Of a stretch of 64,000 nucleotides of DNA, positions 35,605 to 44,520 are shown piece after piece; within the stretch, counting starts at the first letter, position 1, and each line of letters starts with the position of its first letter. Made by a program: the position numbers and the translations under genes. Origin of the DNA: Alteromonas sp. CI.11.F.A3 (GTDB taxonomy: Bacteria > Pseudomonadota > Gammaproteobacteria > Enterobacterales > Alteromonadaceae); the NCBI RefSeq assembly GCF_032925565.1, contig NZ_CP136708.1, positions 1,984,001-2,048,000 of the forward strand, written 5' to 3'. The notes below the pieces were generated by a model. The model was not told the DNA's origin. It saw only the letters and a list, made by a program, of their open reading frames with translations, and did no database searches.

Positions 35605-37413
35605 TTAAGTGTTACGGCTTTTCAAAAATTCCATTAACGCGTTTTCGGGTAAGGGTTTTGACCAGAAATAGCCTTGCCCAGTGTCGCAGCCAAGTAACAG
35701 CAGCTTTTGCAAGGTCTCTTCATCTTCAATTCCCTCAGCCACCGTCTGCAAGCCTAAACTGGCTGCCATGTTGATAATAGCGCCTACCAAAGACTCATCG
35801 TGCTCCGAGAAACACAACGGGCTTATAAACGATCTATCTACTTTAAGCTTTGAAGCGTTAAAGTTTCGAAGATAACCCAAGTTAGAGTAACCCGTACCAA
35901 AGTCGTCAATGGCAATGGTAATGCCAAGCTTGCTCAGTGAAGCGAGTTGCTTTTGTATTTGCTCGGTTTCATCAATCAACAACGATTCGGTTAACTCTAG
36001 TTCTAATGCTTCTGGAGGTAAGCCCGCTTCATACAATGCACTTTCAATAGTGCGTTGAAGCTGGTCATCTTTAAATTGCATCACCGATAAATTCACTGCC
36101 ATACGTATGTCAGAATGTCCCTGCTGGCGTAATTGGGCACAAAATTGGGTGGCTTGACGCACTACCCAGCTACCTAACTCATTAATTAAGCCACTACTTT
36201 CTGCCAAGGGGATGAATAAGTCTGGCGGGATCATACTCCCATCAGGTTGAGGCCAGCGTAGTAATGCTTCTAGGGTTTTAATGTTGCCACTCTTTAAATC
36301 TACGATGGGCTGGTAGTGCAGCTCGAATTGTTGTTCACTCAGCGCTGGGCGCAAGAGTTGTAGCATTTTAAACTTGTTTTCGCTGGCTTTGTCTAAACTC
36401 TCATCGTAATGGTGATAGGTATTGCGGCCATCTTGTTTCGCTTTATACATAGCAATATCGGCTTTTCTGCATAGCTGCTTAAAATCGGTGCCGTCTTTTG
36501 GTGCGCTAGCTGTGCCTAATGAGGCTGAAACCCTTACTTGGTTTTGAAATATATCGAAAACAGATGCGCACTGCCCAATCAGAGCATTAGCGAGCGATGT
36601 CAACTCATCACTTTCAGGGTTGAAAGGGGCAATAACCAGAAATTCATCACCACCGAAGCGGATGAGATATTGTTTTGGCGACAAGATTTCTGTGAGCTGT
36701 TGGGTAAGTGATTTAAGCAATTGATCGCCCGCCGCATGGCCTAACGCATCGTTAATTGGCTTAAAATTATCTAAATCAATAAACAGTAATGCTAATGACT
36801 GCCCATGTTCTTCACACTCGCTTAGCGATAAATTAAATAGGGTTTCACCATACAGCCGATTAGGTAAATTGGTTAGGCTGTCGTGGTGCGCCAAATGCTG
36901 AATTTGCGTGCGACTTTGCGCCACTTTGATATTTTCGCCCTGAAGCGATGTCATTAAGTCTTTGATATCACGAACTAAAATGTAAACACTAAAACCTGTG
37001 ACGATAAATATCACTAGTGTGAAAATTAAATGCTCCCAACTAGTTGAAGGGATATGGGGTGTAATAATACCTTGGAGCGACAACCCGACAATAAGCACAC
37101 ATTGCAAAGTAACAAAAGAAAGTAGCGTTATGAACAAGCCTACACCGCCTAAAATAGCGGCGAAAATTACTAGGGTGGGGTAACCCAAAATAGCTATGTC
37201 GAATAACCCTGCACCGGTTGCAGCTAGGGCGAACAACATGGAAGATAATGACACCAGCAGGGTAGATGCTGAGGCAAGTACTTTATGTTTATATGCGAAC
37301 ACAAACGCGGCAATTAAGCAGGTAAGGCCGACGGCAATAATAATAAAGGTAACATTGCGCGCCACAGAAAGAGAAGCCACCAGCCCGAGAGCAGACACTC
37401 CACAAATTTGCAT
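35605..37413 (-). CDS. Membrane GGDEF-EAL cyclic-di-GMP protein
   Basis: 602 residues. Five to seven hydrophobic segments in the first about 150 residues form a membrane sensor. The GGDEF domain carries RFGGDEFLVIAP (about 253) and so looks catalytically competent. The EAL domain has the motif LEALLRWPQPDG (about 365) and DDFGTGYSNLGYL (about 508), the usual metal and loop residues. Both activities may be present, or the GGDEF may be regulatory. It turns over cyclic-di-GMP at the inner membrane. No ribosome site is evident before the ATG, although the frame is open upstream for 21 codons with an IRRRRL sequence but no better start. Confidence 0.92.
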   Translation of the reverse strand: MQICGVSALGLVASLSVARNVTFIIIAVGLTCLIAAFVFAYKHKVLASASTLLVSLSSMLFALAATGAGLFDIAILGYPTLVIFAAILGGVGLFITLLSFVTLQCVLIVGLSLQGIITPHIPSTSWEHLIFTLVIFIVTGFSVYILVRDIKDLMTSLQGENIKVAQSRTQIQHLAHHDSLTNLPNRLYGETLFNLSLSECEEHGQSLALLFIDLDNFKPINDALGHAAGDQLLKSLTQQLTEILSPKQYLIRFGGDEFLVIAPFNPESDELTSLANALIGQCASVFDIFQNQVRVSASLGTASAPKDGTDFKQLCRKADIAMYKAKQDGRNTYHHYDESLDKASENKFKMLQLLRPALSEQQFELHYQPIVDLKSGNIKTLEALLRWPQPDGSMIPPDLFIPLAESSGLINELGSWVVRQATQFCAQLRQQGHSDIRMAVNLSVMQFKDDQLQRTIESALYEAGLPPEALELELTESLLIDETEQIQKQLASLSKLGITIAIDDFGTGYSNLGYLRNFNASKLKVDRSFISPLCFSEHDESLVGAIINMAASLGLQTVAEGIEDEETLQKLLLLGCDTGQGYFWSKPLPENALMEFLKSRNT

Positions 37414-37724
37414 GAGTCTACGACGACGTATTTGATTAAACGCGTCTTTATCTATGGTTAAAGCAAAATTTGGAATTGTAAGCTCTTTCTAGTGACTAAT
37501 GGTATTGAGAGATATATTTATAATAGCGCACTTTCCTAGTAGGGTAGATTAATTCCAGCGCTTGTATTAATACCTTGTGCCGCTTGCCGATACTTTTGTG
37601 CAAAGTGAGAATGTGCTATTGATGGTGTAAAAGCACTTCTTGGTTGCTAGCCCTGCTGCTCTAACAATTTTTTACTCTGCCACTCTGCCACTCTGCCACT
37701 CTGCCACTCTGCCACTGGGCTAGT
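37414..37724. other. Intergenic spacer with 8-bp microsatellite
   Basis: No gene is supported in this 311-bp spacer. It holds the promoter of the GGDEF-EAL gene, and at 37674-37713 an 8-bp tandem repeat close to the stop of the next gene. Confidence 0.5.
37674..37713. repeat. 8-bp tandem repeat, five perfect copies
   Basis: The unit ACTCTGCC is repeated five times without mismatch, followed by a partial ACT. It ends 9 bp before the stop-codon side of the operon-terminal gene at 37725. An 8-bp unit is prone to slippage. Confidence 0.97.
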
Positions 37725-38627
37725 TCAATATATTTGCTTCAATACAGTAGTCACTTCTTTTGACACTTTTTCATACTCTAACGATTCCACAAAGCCTATG
37801 GAAAATGTTTTAGGCGTATTCAAAAACTTGTTTTTTTCTTGGCGGCCAAAGCCGAGCACAGTCATGTAAGGGCGGCTTACGTAGTTGTCGGGGTGAGTAT
37901 CATCGTCATGGTTTAACAAGAAAATCATTCGTGGAGATGATTCATCGCCAAAGGCATACCATTCAGGGTAAGGTAAATCGCCCTTGAATGAATCATTGAT
38001 AGGGTGGCGTATTTCAGTAGCAGAATTATACCAAAAGTCGGTGTCATCCATGCTACCGCCAGGCACACCTTCATATTGCACCCAATAATGATAGCCGGGG
38101 CTTACCGTTGTCATTGTGAAATCACAATGGGTAGGGTAGAAGTCCCACTGTCCTACCCATTTCCCATTCCCGGAAGTAAATGCTATGCGTACGTGATTGT
38201 CCTTTTCAAAGAGAACGGTACTTGTGGCACTGTCAGTCCCCGCATTCATGGCGTGAAAATAACTGCCATCTTGTTTATGGATGGCATTGGGGAAGCCGCG
38301 GTATTCACCTTTGTGGCCTGAACCCTTAATGTTGTTAAAACCAATCCAGTCTACCCCGTCTTTATCAAGCATGCTCGATAACCCACCACCTTGCTTTTCA
38401 AGATAGTAAGTGGCCGACGGGGTTGAAATAATATAGGCAGGTACAGGCCCAGCCGACTCATCTATACCCTCAGTTAAGTTTACCCTGTAATTCTCATTAC
38501 TCATTAAGCAACCGAAAAGCATGAGAGAAAGTAAACCCATACCTAACCAGTGTGCCAATGTTTGTAGGCTTGATACACAAGTAAAAAACTTGCTTATAAA
38601 CGCGGTAAATAGCTTTATTCTAAGCAT
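37725..38627 (-). CDS. Unknown lipoprotein in sugar-acid operon
   Basis: 300 residues. A lipobox is seen in LLSLMLFGC near residue 40. The start at 38627 overlaps the symporter stop by 13 bp, and an in-frame ATG near codon 30 would give a more compact signal. The mature domain is rich in aromatic residues and has short motifs TYYLEKQGGGLSSMLDKDG, WDFYPTHCDFT and YWVQYEGVPGG. These suggest a beta-sandwich carbohydrate-binding or lyase-like fold, but I do not recognise a family. Its place in the operon suggests periplasmic handling of the sugar-acid oligomer. Confidence 0.65.
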   Translation of the reverse strand: MLRIKLFTAFISKFFTCVSSLQTLAHWLGMGLLSLMLFGCLMSNENYRVNLTEGIDESAGPVPAYIISTPSATYYLEKQGGGLSSMLDKDGVDWIGFNNIKGSGHKGEYRGFPNAIHKQDGSYFHAMNAGTDSATSTVLFEKDNHVRIAFTSGNGKWVGQWDFYPTHCDFTMTTVSPGYHYWVQYEGVPGGSMDDTDFWYNSATEIRHPINDSFKGDLPYPEWYAFGDESSPRMIFLLNHDDDTHPDNYVSRPYMTVLGFGRQEKNKFLNTPKTFSIGFVESLEYEKVSKEVTTVLKQIY

Positions 38628-40405
38628 GGCTTTTTACTCAACGATGCGGTGTTACGGGTAAGCTCTTTTTTGGCACTGTGTTTAAGCAGTAAACCTATGG
38701 TTAACATGATAAAAGCGCAACCTAAAAACATGAGTCTGCCCCACAGAGGATTAGGAATTAGCATCATAACGAGCATGCCCGCACTCATAATAATAACCAT
38801 CACACCTAATTTATTGCGTTGTTGGCGGTCGTAATCGTCTTGCTCAAAATCTGCAATTACTGGGGTTTCCACATCGTCAAAGAAACGCTCGGTTTCTGCT
38901 TTATGCGCGTCTTTTTCGGGGTTGTAAAACAAGGAGGTTGCACAGAAAAAGCCAGCGGTAATAACCAGTTGAGCAACGATAATAAGCATGAGATTAAGAT
39001 CAATTGACTCACGGCGGGTAAGTGCTTGTTCTAGCCCAATCCAGCTAGCAAAAAGCTCAGGTGTGAATACATTCATCATTAACCAAGAAACGGTTAGGCC
39101 TATGGCGACGGTTACCCAAGGCGCCCACTGGGGCGTTCTTTTAATAAACAGGCCAAATATTAAGGGAATGAGTAGCGGAACTTGAATCATCGTAGATACA
39201 TTCATCATCAACTCAAACAAACTTAGCTCTTTTAATGATTTAAAGAACAGTGCAACGGCGATAACCATAATACCGCTAATAAAACTGACTAAACGGCTAA
39301 CATTCAACAGGTGTTTATCTGACACTTGTTTCTGTTTTTTCAGCAATAAAGGTTGGTATAAGCTTCGTACAAAAATACCCGCGTTTTTATTAAGCGCTGA
39401 ATCCATTGACGACATAGAAGCCGCGAATAACCCCGCCAGCAACAACCCAACAGTGCCAAGGGGCATAGCATTACGGGTGAATACAAGATACACCGCATCG
39501 CCCGCTTTATTGCCTAACTCAGGGTAGGCGGTTGCGGCATCAGGATACAAGATGGCCGATGCCCAAGGGGGAATAAACCAAATAATACTGCCAACGCCCA
39601 TCAATACCATGGCAAGTAATGCGGCTTTTCGTGCGTTAATGGTGTCTTTTGCGTTTAAAAACCTAAACGAATCGTTCAGGTTCATAATGGTGATCAGTTG
39701 TTTTGCCAAAAAGAAAACAAAAGTGCCAACAAGCAGTAGGCCGTAGTTCATGTCTGGCCCCATAACAAAATCGACAGGGAAATCGGTTACTAAGGCAACG
39801 GGTCCACCTACTTTTACAAGCGCTACAATGGCGCAGGCTATCGAGATAATAGCCACAATAAGGGTTTGTACAAAATCGGACGCTACCACGCCCCAGGCGC
39901 CAGACAATACCGATACAAACAGCACGGTAAGGCCAGTAGCAATAATGGTTACACTGATATCGGCATTAAATACGGCACTAGAGAAAACACCAAGGGCGTT
40001 TAACCACACGCCAGCGTTTATCATGCTAAAGATGATCAGCGCCCAAGAGAAAAACTGTTCGTTCTGGCTACCGAAGCGACGTTTAATGCCTTCGGTGGGG
40101 GTGTCCACACGCATTTGTCTAAAGCGAGCCGAAAAATAGAGCCAGCCACAAAAATAGGCAAAGGTATTAGCGAAGAATACTAAGCTTATGGCAAAGCCAT
40201 CACTAAAGGCTTTCCCCGCTGCGCCCGTAAAGGTCCAAGCAGAAAATTGTGCCATAAAAGCGGTTGAGCCAACCATCCACCATAGCATTCTACCGCCACC
40301 ACGAAAGTAGTCGCTGGTGGAATTTTTGGCCATCGATTTAAACGCAAAACCGATACCGAGGATCAGTAAAAAGTACCCTGCAATAACGAGATATTCATAG
40401 ACCAT
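38615..40405 (-). CDS. Sodium:solute symporter (SSS family)
   Basis: 596 residues with about 14 membrane helices. The opening LVIAGYFLLILGIGFAFKSMAKNSTSDYFRGGGRMLWWMVG is diagnostic of the SSS family, and GLLLAGLFAASMSSMDSALN (about 315-335) contains the sodium-site helix. Located between an oxidoreductase and an unknown lipoprotein in a LacI-controlled operon, it probably imports a sugar acid with Na+. The C-terminus has two extra helices and a charged linker. Confidence 0.93.
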   Translation of the reverse strand: MVYEYLVIAGYFLLILGIGFAFKSMAKNSTSDYFRGGGRMLWWMVGSTAFMAQFSAWTFTGAAGKAFSDGFAISLVFFANTFAYFCGWLYFSARFRQMRVDTPTEGIKRRFGSQNEQFFSWALIIFSMINAGVWLNALGVFSSAVFNADISVTIIATGLTVLFVSVLSGAWGVVASDFVQTLIVAIISIACAIVALVKVGGPVALVTDFPVDFVMGPDMNYGLLLVGTFVFFLAKQLITIMNLNDSFRFLNAKDTINARKAALLAMVLMGVGSIIWFIPPWASAILYPDAATAYPELGNKAGDAVYLVFTRNAMPLGTVGLLLAGLFAASMSSMDSALNKNAGIFVRSLYQPLLLKKQKQVSDKHLLNVSRLVSFISGIMVIAVALFFKSLKELSLFELMMNVSTMIQVPLLIPLIFGLFIKRTPQWAPWVTVAIGLTVSWLMMNVFTPELFASWIGLEQALTRRESIDLNLMLIIVAQLVITAGFFCATSLFYNPEKDAHKAETERFFDDVETPVIADFEQDDYDRQQRNKLGVMVIIMSAGMLVMMLIPNPLWGRLMFLGCAFIMLTIGLLLKHSAKKELTRNTASLSKKPCLE

Positions 40406-40418
40406 GGGACACCTTTAA

Positions 40419-41555
40419 TTACAGTTGGCTAACGTCTATCCAATTGTCATTTCGACGAATGAGATCGATGAGTTGCTGGTATTGCGCTCCTTCTTTAAAG
40501 GTTTGATAAGGCGCAACGGTTTCACCTTTCACATCGTTCACTAATTCGCGAATTAAATAGCGCCAATTACGTTCGGTGTCACCTTCGCCTTCGGGAGTGT
40601 TGTCTATGATGTCTTGCGGTAGTGGCAATTCAGTCCACTGGTTGTTTTCATCATAATAATAAAGTGGGCCGCTGGCATAGTGACCTTTTATAAAGATGGC
40701 ACTCTTGCTGCCGTAAACAACGATATGGTCGTCGGTAAAGCGGGGTTGTAAACCACCATGTTTAAACAACACCGAGACCGGTTTTGCTGCACGTTCACTT
40801 TTTAACTGTGCTAGCACGGTGTACGACCATTCTACATTCGATTCCCCCCATTTGAGATTGGGGTCGTTAAGGTCATTGGGAATAAAGTCGCGGCGCTTTT
40901 TGAAGTTATGTACGCCTTCAACAATCGGGGCTTTACCCAAATCATCCCGTACTTCACCCATCATAGATAAGATTTCTTCACCCACAATGGAAGTGACAAT
41001 TGAAAGCTTATGGGTAAAGTTGTTATTTAAGCGCCCGCCACCGTCTTCTTTGCGGTGCGACCAGCCAAAAGGAATGTCACGCTCTAAGTTAAAGTGTGAA
41101 ATACACTCTACTTCTAGTGGCTCACCAATCATTCCTTGTTCCACTAAACGTTTGGCGTGAATAACATGAGGCATGTAGCGAAAGCTTGAAGCAAAAGCGG
41201 TTTTCACCCCTTTTTCTTTGGCTAATTCATACAGTTTTTTAGCAGAATCACCGGTGGTAGACAGGGGCTTGTCACTAAACACATGGCAGCCAAATTCAAT
41301 AGCTTGAATAATGGGTGTTTCGTGGGCGCCGCCGGGGGTGGCAATAGACACTATGTCTGGCTTGCAATCTTCAAGCGCTTGTTGCCAGTCGGTACTGAAG
41401 TAAGGTATTGAAAGTTCTTTCGCTACGTTCTCTACGACGCTTGGGGTTCTGCCCACAATACCAACCACTTCTGCACCCGCATATCTAAAGGCTTCTGCAT
41501 GCCCTTGGCCTGCAAATCCAGTGCCTTGAATTAATACCTTAATAGGGTTACTCAT
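40419..41555 (-). CDS. Gfo/Idh/MocA family oxidoreductase
   Basis: 378 residues. The N-terminal Rossmann motif is VLIQGTGFAGQGHAEAFRYAG (8-28). The dinucleotide-binding lysine motif lies in HVFSDKPLSTTGDSAKKLYELA. The C-terminal domain contains the GGGRLNNNFTHKL segment, with His as possible catalytic base. The enzyme oxidises or reduces a sugar or sugar acid with NAD(P). Spacing is 13 bp to the symporter gene and 43 bp from the dehydratase gene, so it is in one operon. Confidence 0.9.
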   Translation of the reverse strand: MSNPIKVLIQGTGFAGQGHAEAFRYAGAEVVGIVGRTPSVVENVAKELSIPYFSTDWQQALEDCKPDIVSIATPGGAHETPIIQAIEFGCHVFSDKPLSTTGDSAKKLYELAKEKGVKTAFASSFRYMPHVIHAKRLVEQGMIGEPLEVECISHFNLERDIPFGWSHRKEDGGGRLNNNFTHKLSIVTSIVGEEILSMMGEVRDDLGKAPIVEGVHNFKKRRDFIPNDLNDPNLKWGESNVEWSYTVLAQLKSERAAKPVSVLFKHGGLQPRFTDDHIVVYGSKSAIFIKGHYASGPLYYYDENNQWTELPLPQDIIDNTPEGEGDTERNWRYLIRELVNDVKGETVAPYQTFKEGAQYQQLIDLIRRNDNWIDVSQL

Positions 41556-41598
41556 GTTCTTTCCTTTATCGAATTTGTTATTACAGCGCTAAATAGCT

Positions 41599-42816
41599 TT
41601 ACCAGTTCCACACAGTGCCATCTTCTAATCGGCTCACCGGTAAATAAGAGCGTTTGTAAGGGTATTTTTGCGCTGCTAATTCATCAAAATCTACGCCCAA
41701 GCCAGGTGCGTCTAAAATGGCAACCGTACCGTCTTTAACTTCATAGCGATGGGGAAAGATTTCGTTAAGTTGTGCATTACCAAAACCAACGAACTCCTGA
41801 ATACCAAAGTTTGGTGCCCAGATATTTAAATGCATATGGGCAGCAAAGCACACTGGCGATAAATCGGGTGCTCCATGAGGCGCGGTTTTCACATTATAAA
41901 TATTGGCAAAATCGGCAATGCGGCGAAGGCCGGTTATACCGCCCGCATGGGTAGCTGCTGTACGGATATAATCAATAAGCTGATCTTGAATAAGGTCTTT
42001 GCATTCCCAAATGGTGTTGTAGGTTTCACCTATGGCCAGTGGGGTAGTGGTGTGATGCCTAATTACCTTATAGTTTTCTTGGTTTTCAGCCACGGAAGCA
42101 TCTTCAAGAAATAACAGGTTATAAGGTTCTAATAGCTTACCCAGTCGCGCCGATTCGATAGGGGTTAGCCGGCTATGCACATCATGAAGTAGGTGAACGT
42201 CATTGCCTAAGCGGGCACGGGCTTGCTTGAAAAGGTCTTCCACCATATTAAAGTATTTTAGGGTAGACCAAGGTTCTTCCGGAGGGAGAGGGCGGTTGCC
42301 TTGTAATTCAAAGTAGTCTTTCTTATCGCCAAGCACGCCGTAAGTAACCCCTAACCCGGGGATGGCAGTTTGCAAACGTACGGCTTTGAACCCCGCATCA
42401 ATATGGGCTTGCGCTTTATCAATGGTCTCTTCAATAGTGTCGCCGCTCGCATGTGCGTACAAGGTGACTGCCGTACGGCTTTTTCCGCCCAGCAACTGAT
42501 AAACAGGCATATTAGCGGCTTTGCCTTTTATGTCCCACAATGCCATATCAATAGCAGCAATGGCGGCCATATTTATCGGGCCTTTACGCCAATACACCCC
42601 TTTGTAAAGATATTGCCAGATATCTTCGATGTCGTGAGCATCACGGCCAATCAAGCAAGGTGCAATATGCTCTTCAAGGCATGTGACCACCGCCATTTCT
42701 CTGCCATTTAACGTAGCATCGCCAATACCGTAAATTCCGCTATCTGTAATGACTTTCACGGTAACGAAATTACGTCCCGGACTGCACACAAATACCTTAA
42801 TTTCTTCAATCTTCAC
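41599..42816 (-). CDS. manD: Mandelate racemase/enolase-superfamily dehydratase, ManD-like
   Basis: 405 residues from the GTG at 42816, which has GAGGGA 6 bp upstream; the ATG at 42846 would add 10 non-conserved residues. Motifs match D-mannonate dehydratase: the loop RLQTAIPGLGVTY with Arg and Tyr 12 residues apart, HDVH with metal Asp and catalytic His, LEDASVAENQE and IGETYNT with metal Glu residues, and PHGAPDLSPVCFAAH. The enzyme would dehydrate D-mannonate to 2-keto-3-deoxygluconate in uronate catabolism. The superfamily is broad, so a related acid sugar could be the real substrate. First gene of the operon. Confidence 0.85.
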   Translation of the reverse strand: MKIEEIKVFVCSPGRNFVTVKVITDSGIYGIGDATLNGREMAVVTCLEEHIAPCLIGRDAHDIEDIWQYLYKGVYWRKGPINMAAIAAIDMALWDIKGKAANMPVYQLLGGKSRTAVTLYAHASGDTIEETIDKAQAHIDAGFKAVRLQTAIPGLGVTYGVLGDKKDYFELQGNRPLPPEEPWSTLKYFNMVEDLFKQARARLGNDVHLLHDVHSRLTPIESARLGKLLEPYNLLFLEDASVAENQENYKVIRHHTTTPLAIGETYNTIWECKDLIQDQLIDYIRTAATHAGGITGLRRIADFANIYNVKTAPHGAPDLSPVCFAAHMHLNIWAPNFGIQEFVGFGNAQLNEIFPHRYEVKDGTVAILDAPGLGVDFDELAAQKYPYKRSYLPVSRLEDGTVWNW

Positions 42817-42845
42817 CAGTCTTCCCTCAGCGTTGGATGAAAACA

Positions 42846-42857
42846 TAAAACGTTTTA
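42846..42857. promoter_or_regulatory. LacI-type operator, first palindrome
   Basis: TAAAACGTTTTA is a perfect 12-bp palindrome, 30 bp upstream of the dehydratase start (42816), with a central CG step as in LacI-family operators. Confidence 0.85.
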
Positions 42858-42858
42858 G

Positions 42859-42870
42859 TAAAACGTTTTA
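42859..42870. promoter_or_regulatory. LacI-type operator, second palindrome
   Basis: A second perfect TAAAACGTTTTA copy, 13 bp centre to centre from the first. The pair lies between the dehydratase operon and the divergent LacI-family gene and probably controls both. Confidence 0.85.
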
Positions 42871-42927
42871 GTTGACTAAACCTAGCATACAAATGCATAA
42901 TGTCAACAAGTTGTTAACAATGATTCA

Positions 42928-43983
42928 ATGAACCTCAGGCTCTTCGAAAAAGCTATGCAAAAAGTGAAATTGGCGGATGTGGCGCGCCTAGCCAAAGTGT
43001 CGAACAGTACGGTATCTCAGTACATTAATGGGCGTTTCGACTATATGTCGAAGGAAACTGAGCTTCGAGTTCGGGCTGCTATTAAAGAATTAAACTATAC
43101 GCCTAACCGCTTTGCTCAAGGTTTAAAAACCACTAAAACTAAGACAATAGGGGTTATCGTTCGTGATATTACCGGTTTTGATACCAGTCGAACTATTCGT
43201 GGTGTGGACGACTTCTGTAAAAAAGCGAATTACAACGCACTTATTTACAACACTGATTTTGATCCCGTGGTTGAAGCCAAGTCGCTAGAGGCATTATTTC
43301 AGTTGCAAGTAGACGGAATAATCATAGCGTCATCGGGTAAAAACAATGGCCTCATTGAAGAGTATATTCATAAGGGGCTGCCCATAGTCCACGTGCAATT
43401 AGAGCATGACGGCAGCGAGAAGAATCTTGTTTTATCTGATTACCGCAAAGCCGCTTTTGATGCCACAGACTATTTAATCAAATTGGGGCATGAGCGAATT
43501 TGTTTTGTGACACAAGAATTCCAGAACGTTAAATCGAGGAATGAGCGTTATTTAGGTTATACCGATGCGCTTAAAAAGCATGGTATTCAATACAACGAGG
43601 CGCTAGTGCAGTATTGGCAACGAGAAACAGGATTTGAGCATTCACCAAAGGAAATTCTTCAATCAGATGCGGCACCTACCGCGTTTTTTACTCAGCATCT
43701 TGCCATTACTACAGAGCTTTTAGCGCATTTAAACCAGGAAGGAGTGAGTGTTCCTGATGATGTTTCTTTGTTAGGTTTTGATGATATTCCCATGACAGAG
43801 TTTTTCAAAGTACCTGTTACGGTAGTAAAACAAGAACCCTACATTATAGGAAAGGAAGCTGCCCAACTTCTTCTTGAATTGATAGAAGATAAAGACAGGC
43901 ATTCACAAAAAATTATGATTTCCTGTTCCGTAACACAAAGAGACTCTTGCGCTAGCCCCCCCAAAAAAAGGGGGGGGCGATAA
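42928..43983 (+). CDS. LacI-family transcriptional regulator
   Basis: 351 residues. The N-terminal helix-turn-helix (KLADVARLAKVSNSTVSQYINGRFDYMSKETE, from about residue 13) is followed by the hinge and the sugar-binding core: ELNYTPNRFAQGLKTTKTKTIGVI, DGIIIASSG, PDDVSLLGFDDIPMTEF. The start at 42928 or the internal ATG at 42955 are both possible. It is divergent from the ManD operon and the two TAAAACGTTTTA palindromes lie between. The C-terminus is odd: the last codons (SPPKKRGGR) are written by homopolymer runs C7-A7-G8 that also form a hairpin. Confidence 0.93.
   Translation: MNLRLFEKAMQKVKLADVARLAKVSNSTVSQYINGRFDYMSKETELRVRAAIKELNYTPNRFAQGLKTTKTKTIGVIVRDITGFDTSRTIRGVDDFCKKANYNALIYNTDFDPVVEAKSLEALFQLQVDGIIIASSGKNNGLIEEYIHKGLPIVHVQLEHDGSEKNLVLSDYRKAAFDATDYLIKLGHERICFVTQEFQNVKSRNERYLGYTDALKKHGIQYNEALVQYWQRETGFEHSPKEILQSDAAPTAFFTQHLAITTELLAHLNQEGVSVPDDVSLLGFDDIPMTEFFKVPVTVVKQEPYIIGKEAAQLLLELIEDKDRHSQKIMISCSVTQRDSCASPPKKRGGR
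43955..43978 (+). terminator. Homopolymer hairpin overlapping the 3' end of the LacI-family gene
   Basis: GC followed by C7, an A7 loop and G8 followed by C form a stem of about 8 G-C pairs inside the coding sequence, 3 bp before the stop codon. No T-run follows. Outer arms CGCTAG / CTAGCG extend the symmetry. Confidence 0.55.
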
Positions 43984-44043
43984 ACGCTAGCGGAATACGT
44001 CAAGCGTGATGTGAGGCGTAGGAATATCACTTTACTTATTGGA

Positions 44044-44081
44044 AATAAAAAAGCGCTTTCAATGTCCTCATTAAAAGCGCT
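44044..44081 (-). terminator. Rho-independent terminator of the PstS-like gene
   Basis: Two 13-base arms (AGCGCTTTCAATG and CATTAAAAGCGCT) pair with one mismatch around a 4-nt loop. On the minus strand the stem is followed by a T-rich tract (TTTTTATTT), as expected for the gene ending at 44104. Confidence 0.85.
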
Positions 44082-44103
44082 CTTGTTGCGTTAGTTTATT
44101 TGG

Positions 44104-44520
44104 TTAGAAGCTACCGACTACCGTGACAGAGTCGTTCGCTAAACTCTCATCCACAAAGCCAATAGTATTGGGATTATCAGCAACAAGTTGCAGCATTTCT
44201 TCTTGTGTAGATACCTCTTCAGGAGGTGTGCCTTGGCCAGTAAAAACTAATTTAGACCAAAACGCAGAATATTGGCTCTCCGACTTACCTAAAACGCCCG
44301 TGTTAAAGGCACCACGAACTTCATTACCTTGTTCAAATGTTAAAGGAAGTGCTTTGCTACCGTCAGGAAATGCTTTCATTTTACCAAGGTAGATTCTTTT
44401 GACTGCTTCGGCATCGATACCCGACCCATTTTTTGCACTAACGATAATTACGTTTGCTGCACTTACAGGAAGTGCAAACATTAAACTAAGTAATAGGACC
44501 GCTTTCGCTTTCATTTTCAT
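44104..44520 (-). CDS. PstS-like phosphate-type substrate-binding protein, short
   Basis: 138 residues with a signal peptide (1-21, ending PVSAANV). The mature part has motifs of the PBP-like phosphate-binding domain: AEAVKRIYLGKMKAFPDGSKALPLTFEQGNEVRGAF and DNPNTIGFVDE. It is about half the length of PstS and keeps only one lobe. Such short proteins are common in marine gammaproteobacteria, often near sensors or alone; a function in phosphate or anion capture is only inferred. No permease gene is nearby. Confidence 0.78.
   Translation of the reverse strand: MKMKAKAVLLLSLMFALPVSAANVIIVSAKNGSGIDAEAVKRIYLGKMKAFPDGSKALPLTFEQGNEVRGAFNTGVLGKSESQYSAFWSKLVFTGQGTPPEEVSTQEEMLQLVADNPNTIGFVDESLANDSVTVVGSF

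Noticed and set aside
39750..40139. 129-codon frame opposite the SSS symporter gene
   Set aside because: It is antisense to a strongly supported membrane protein and has no domain-like features.
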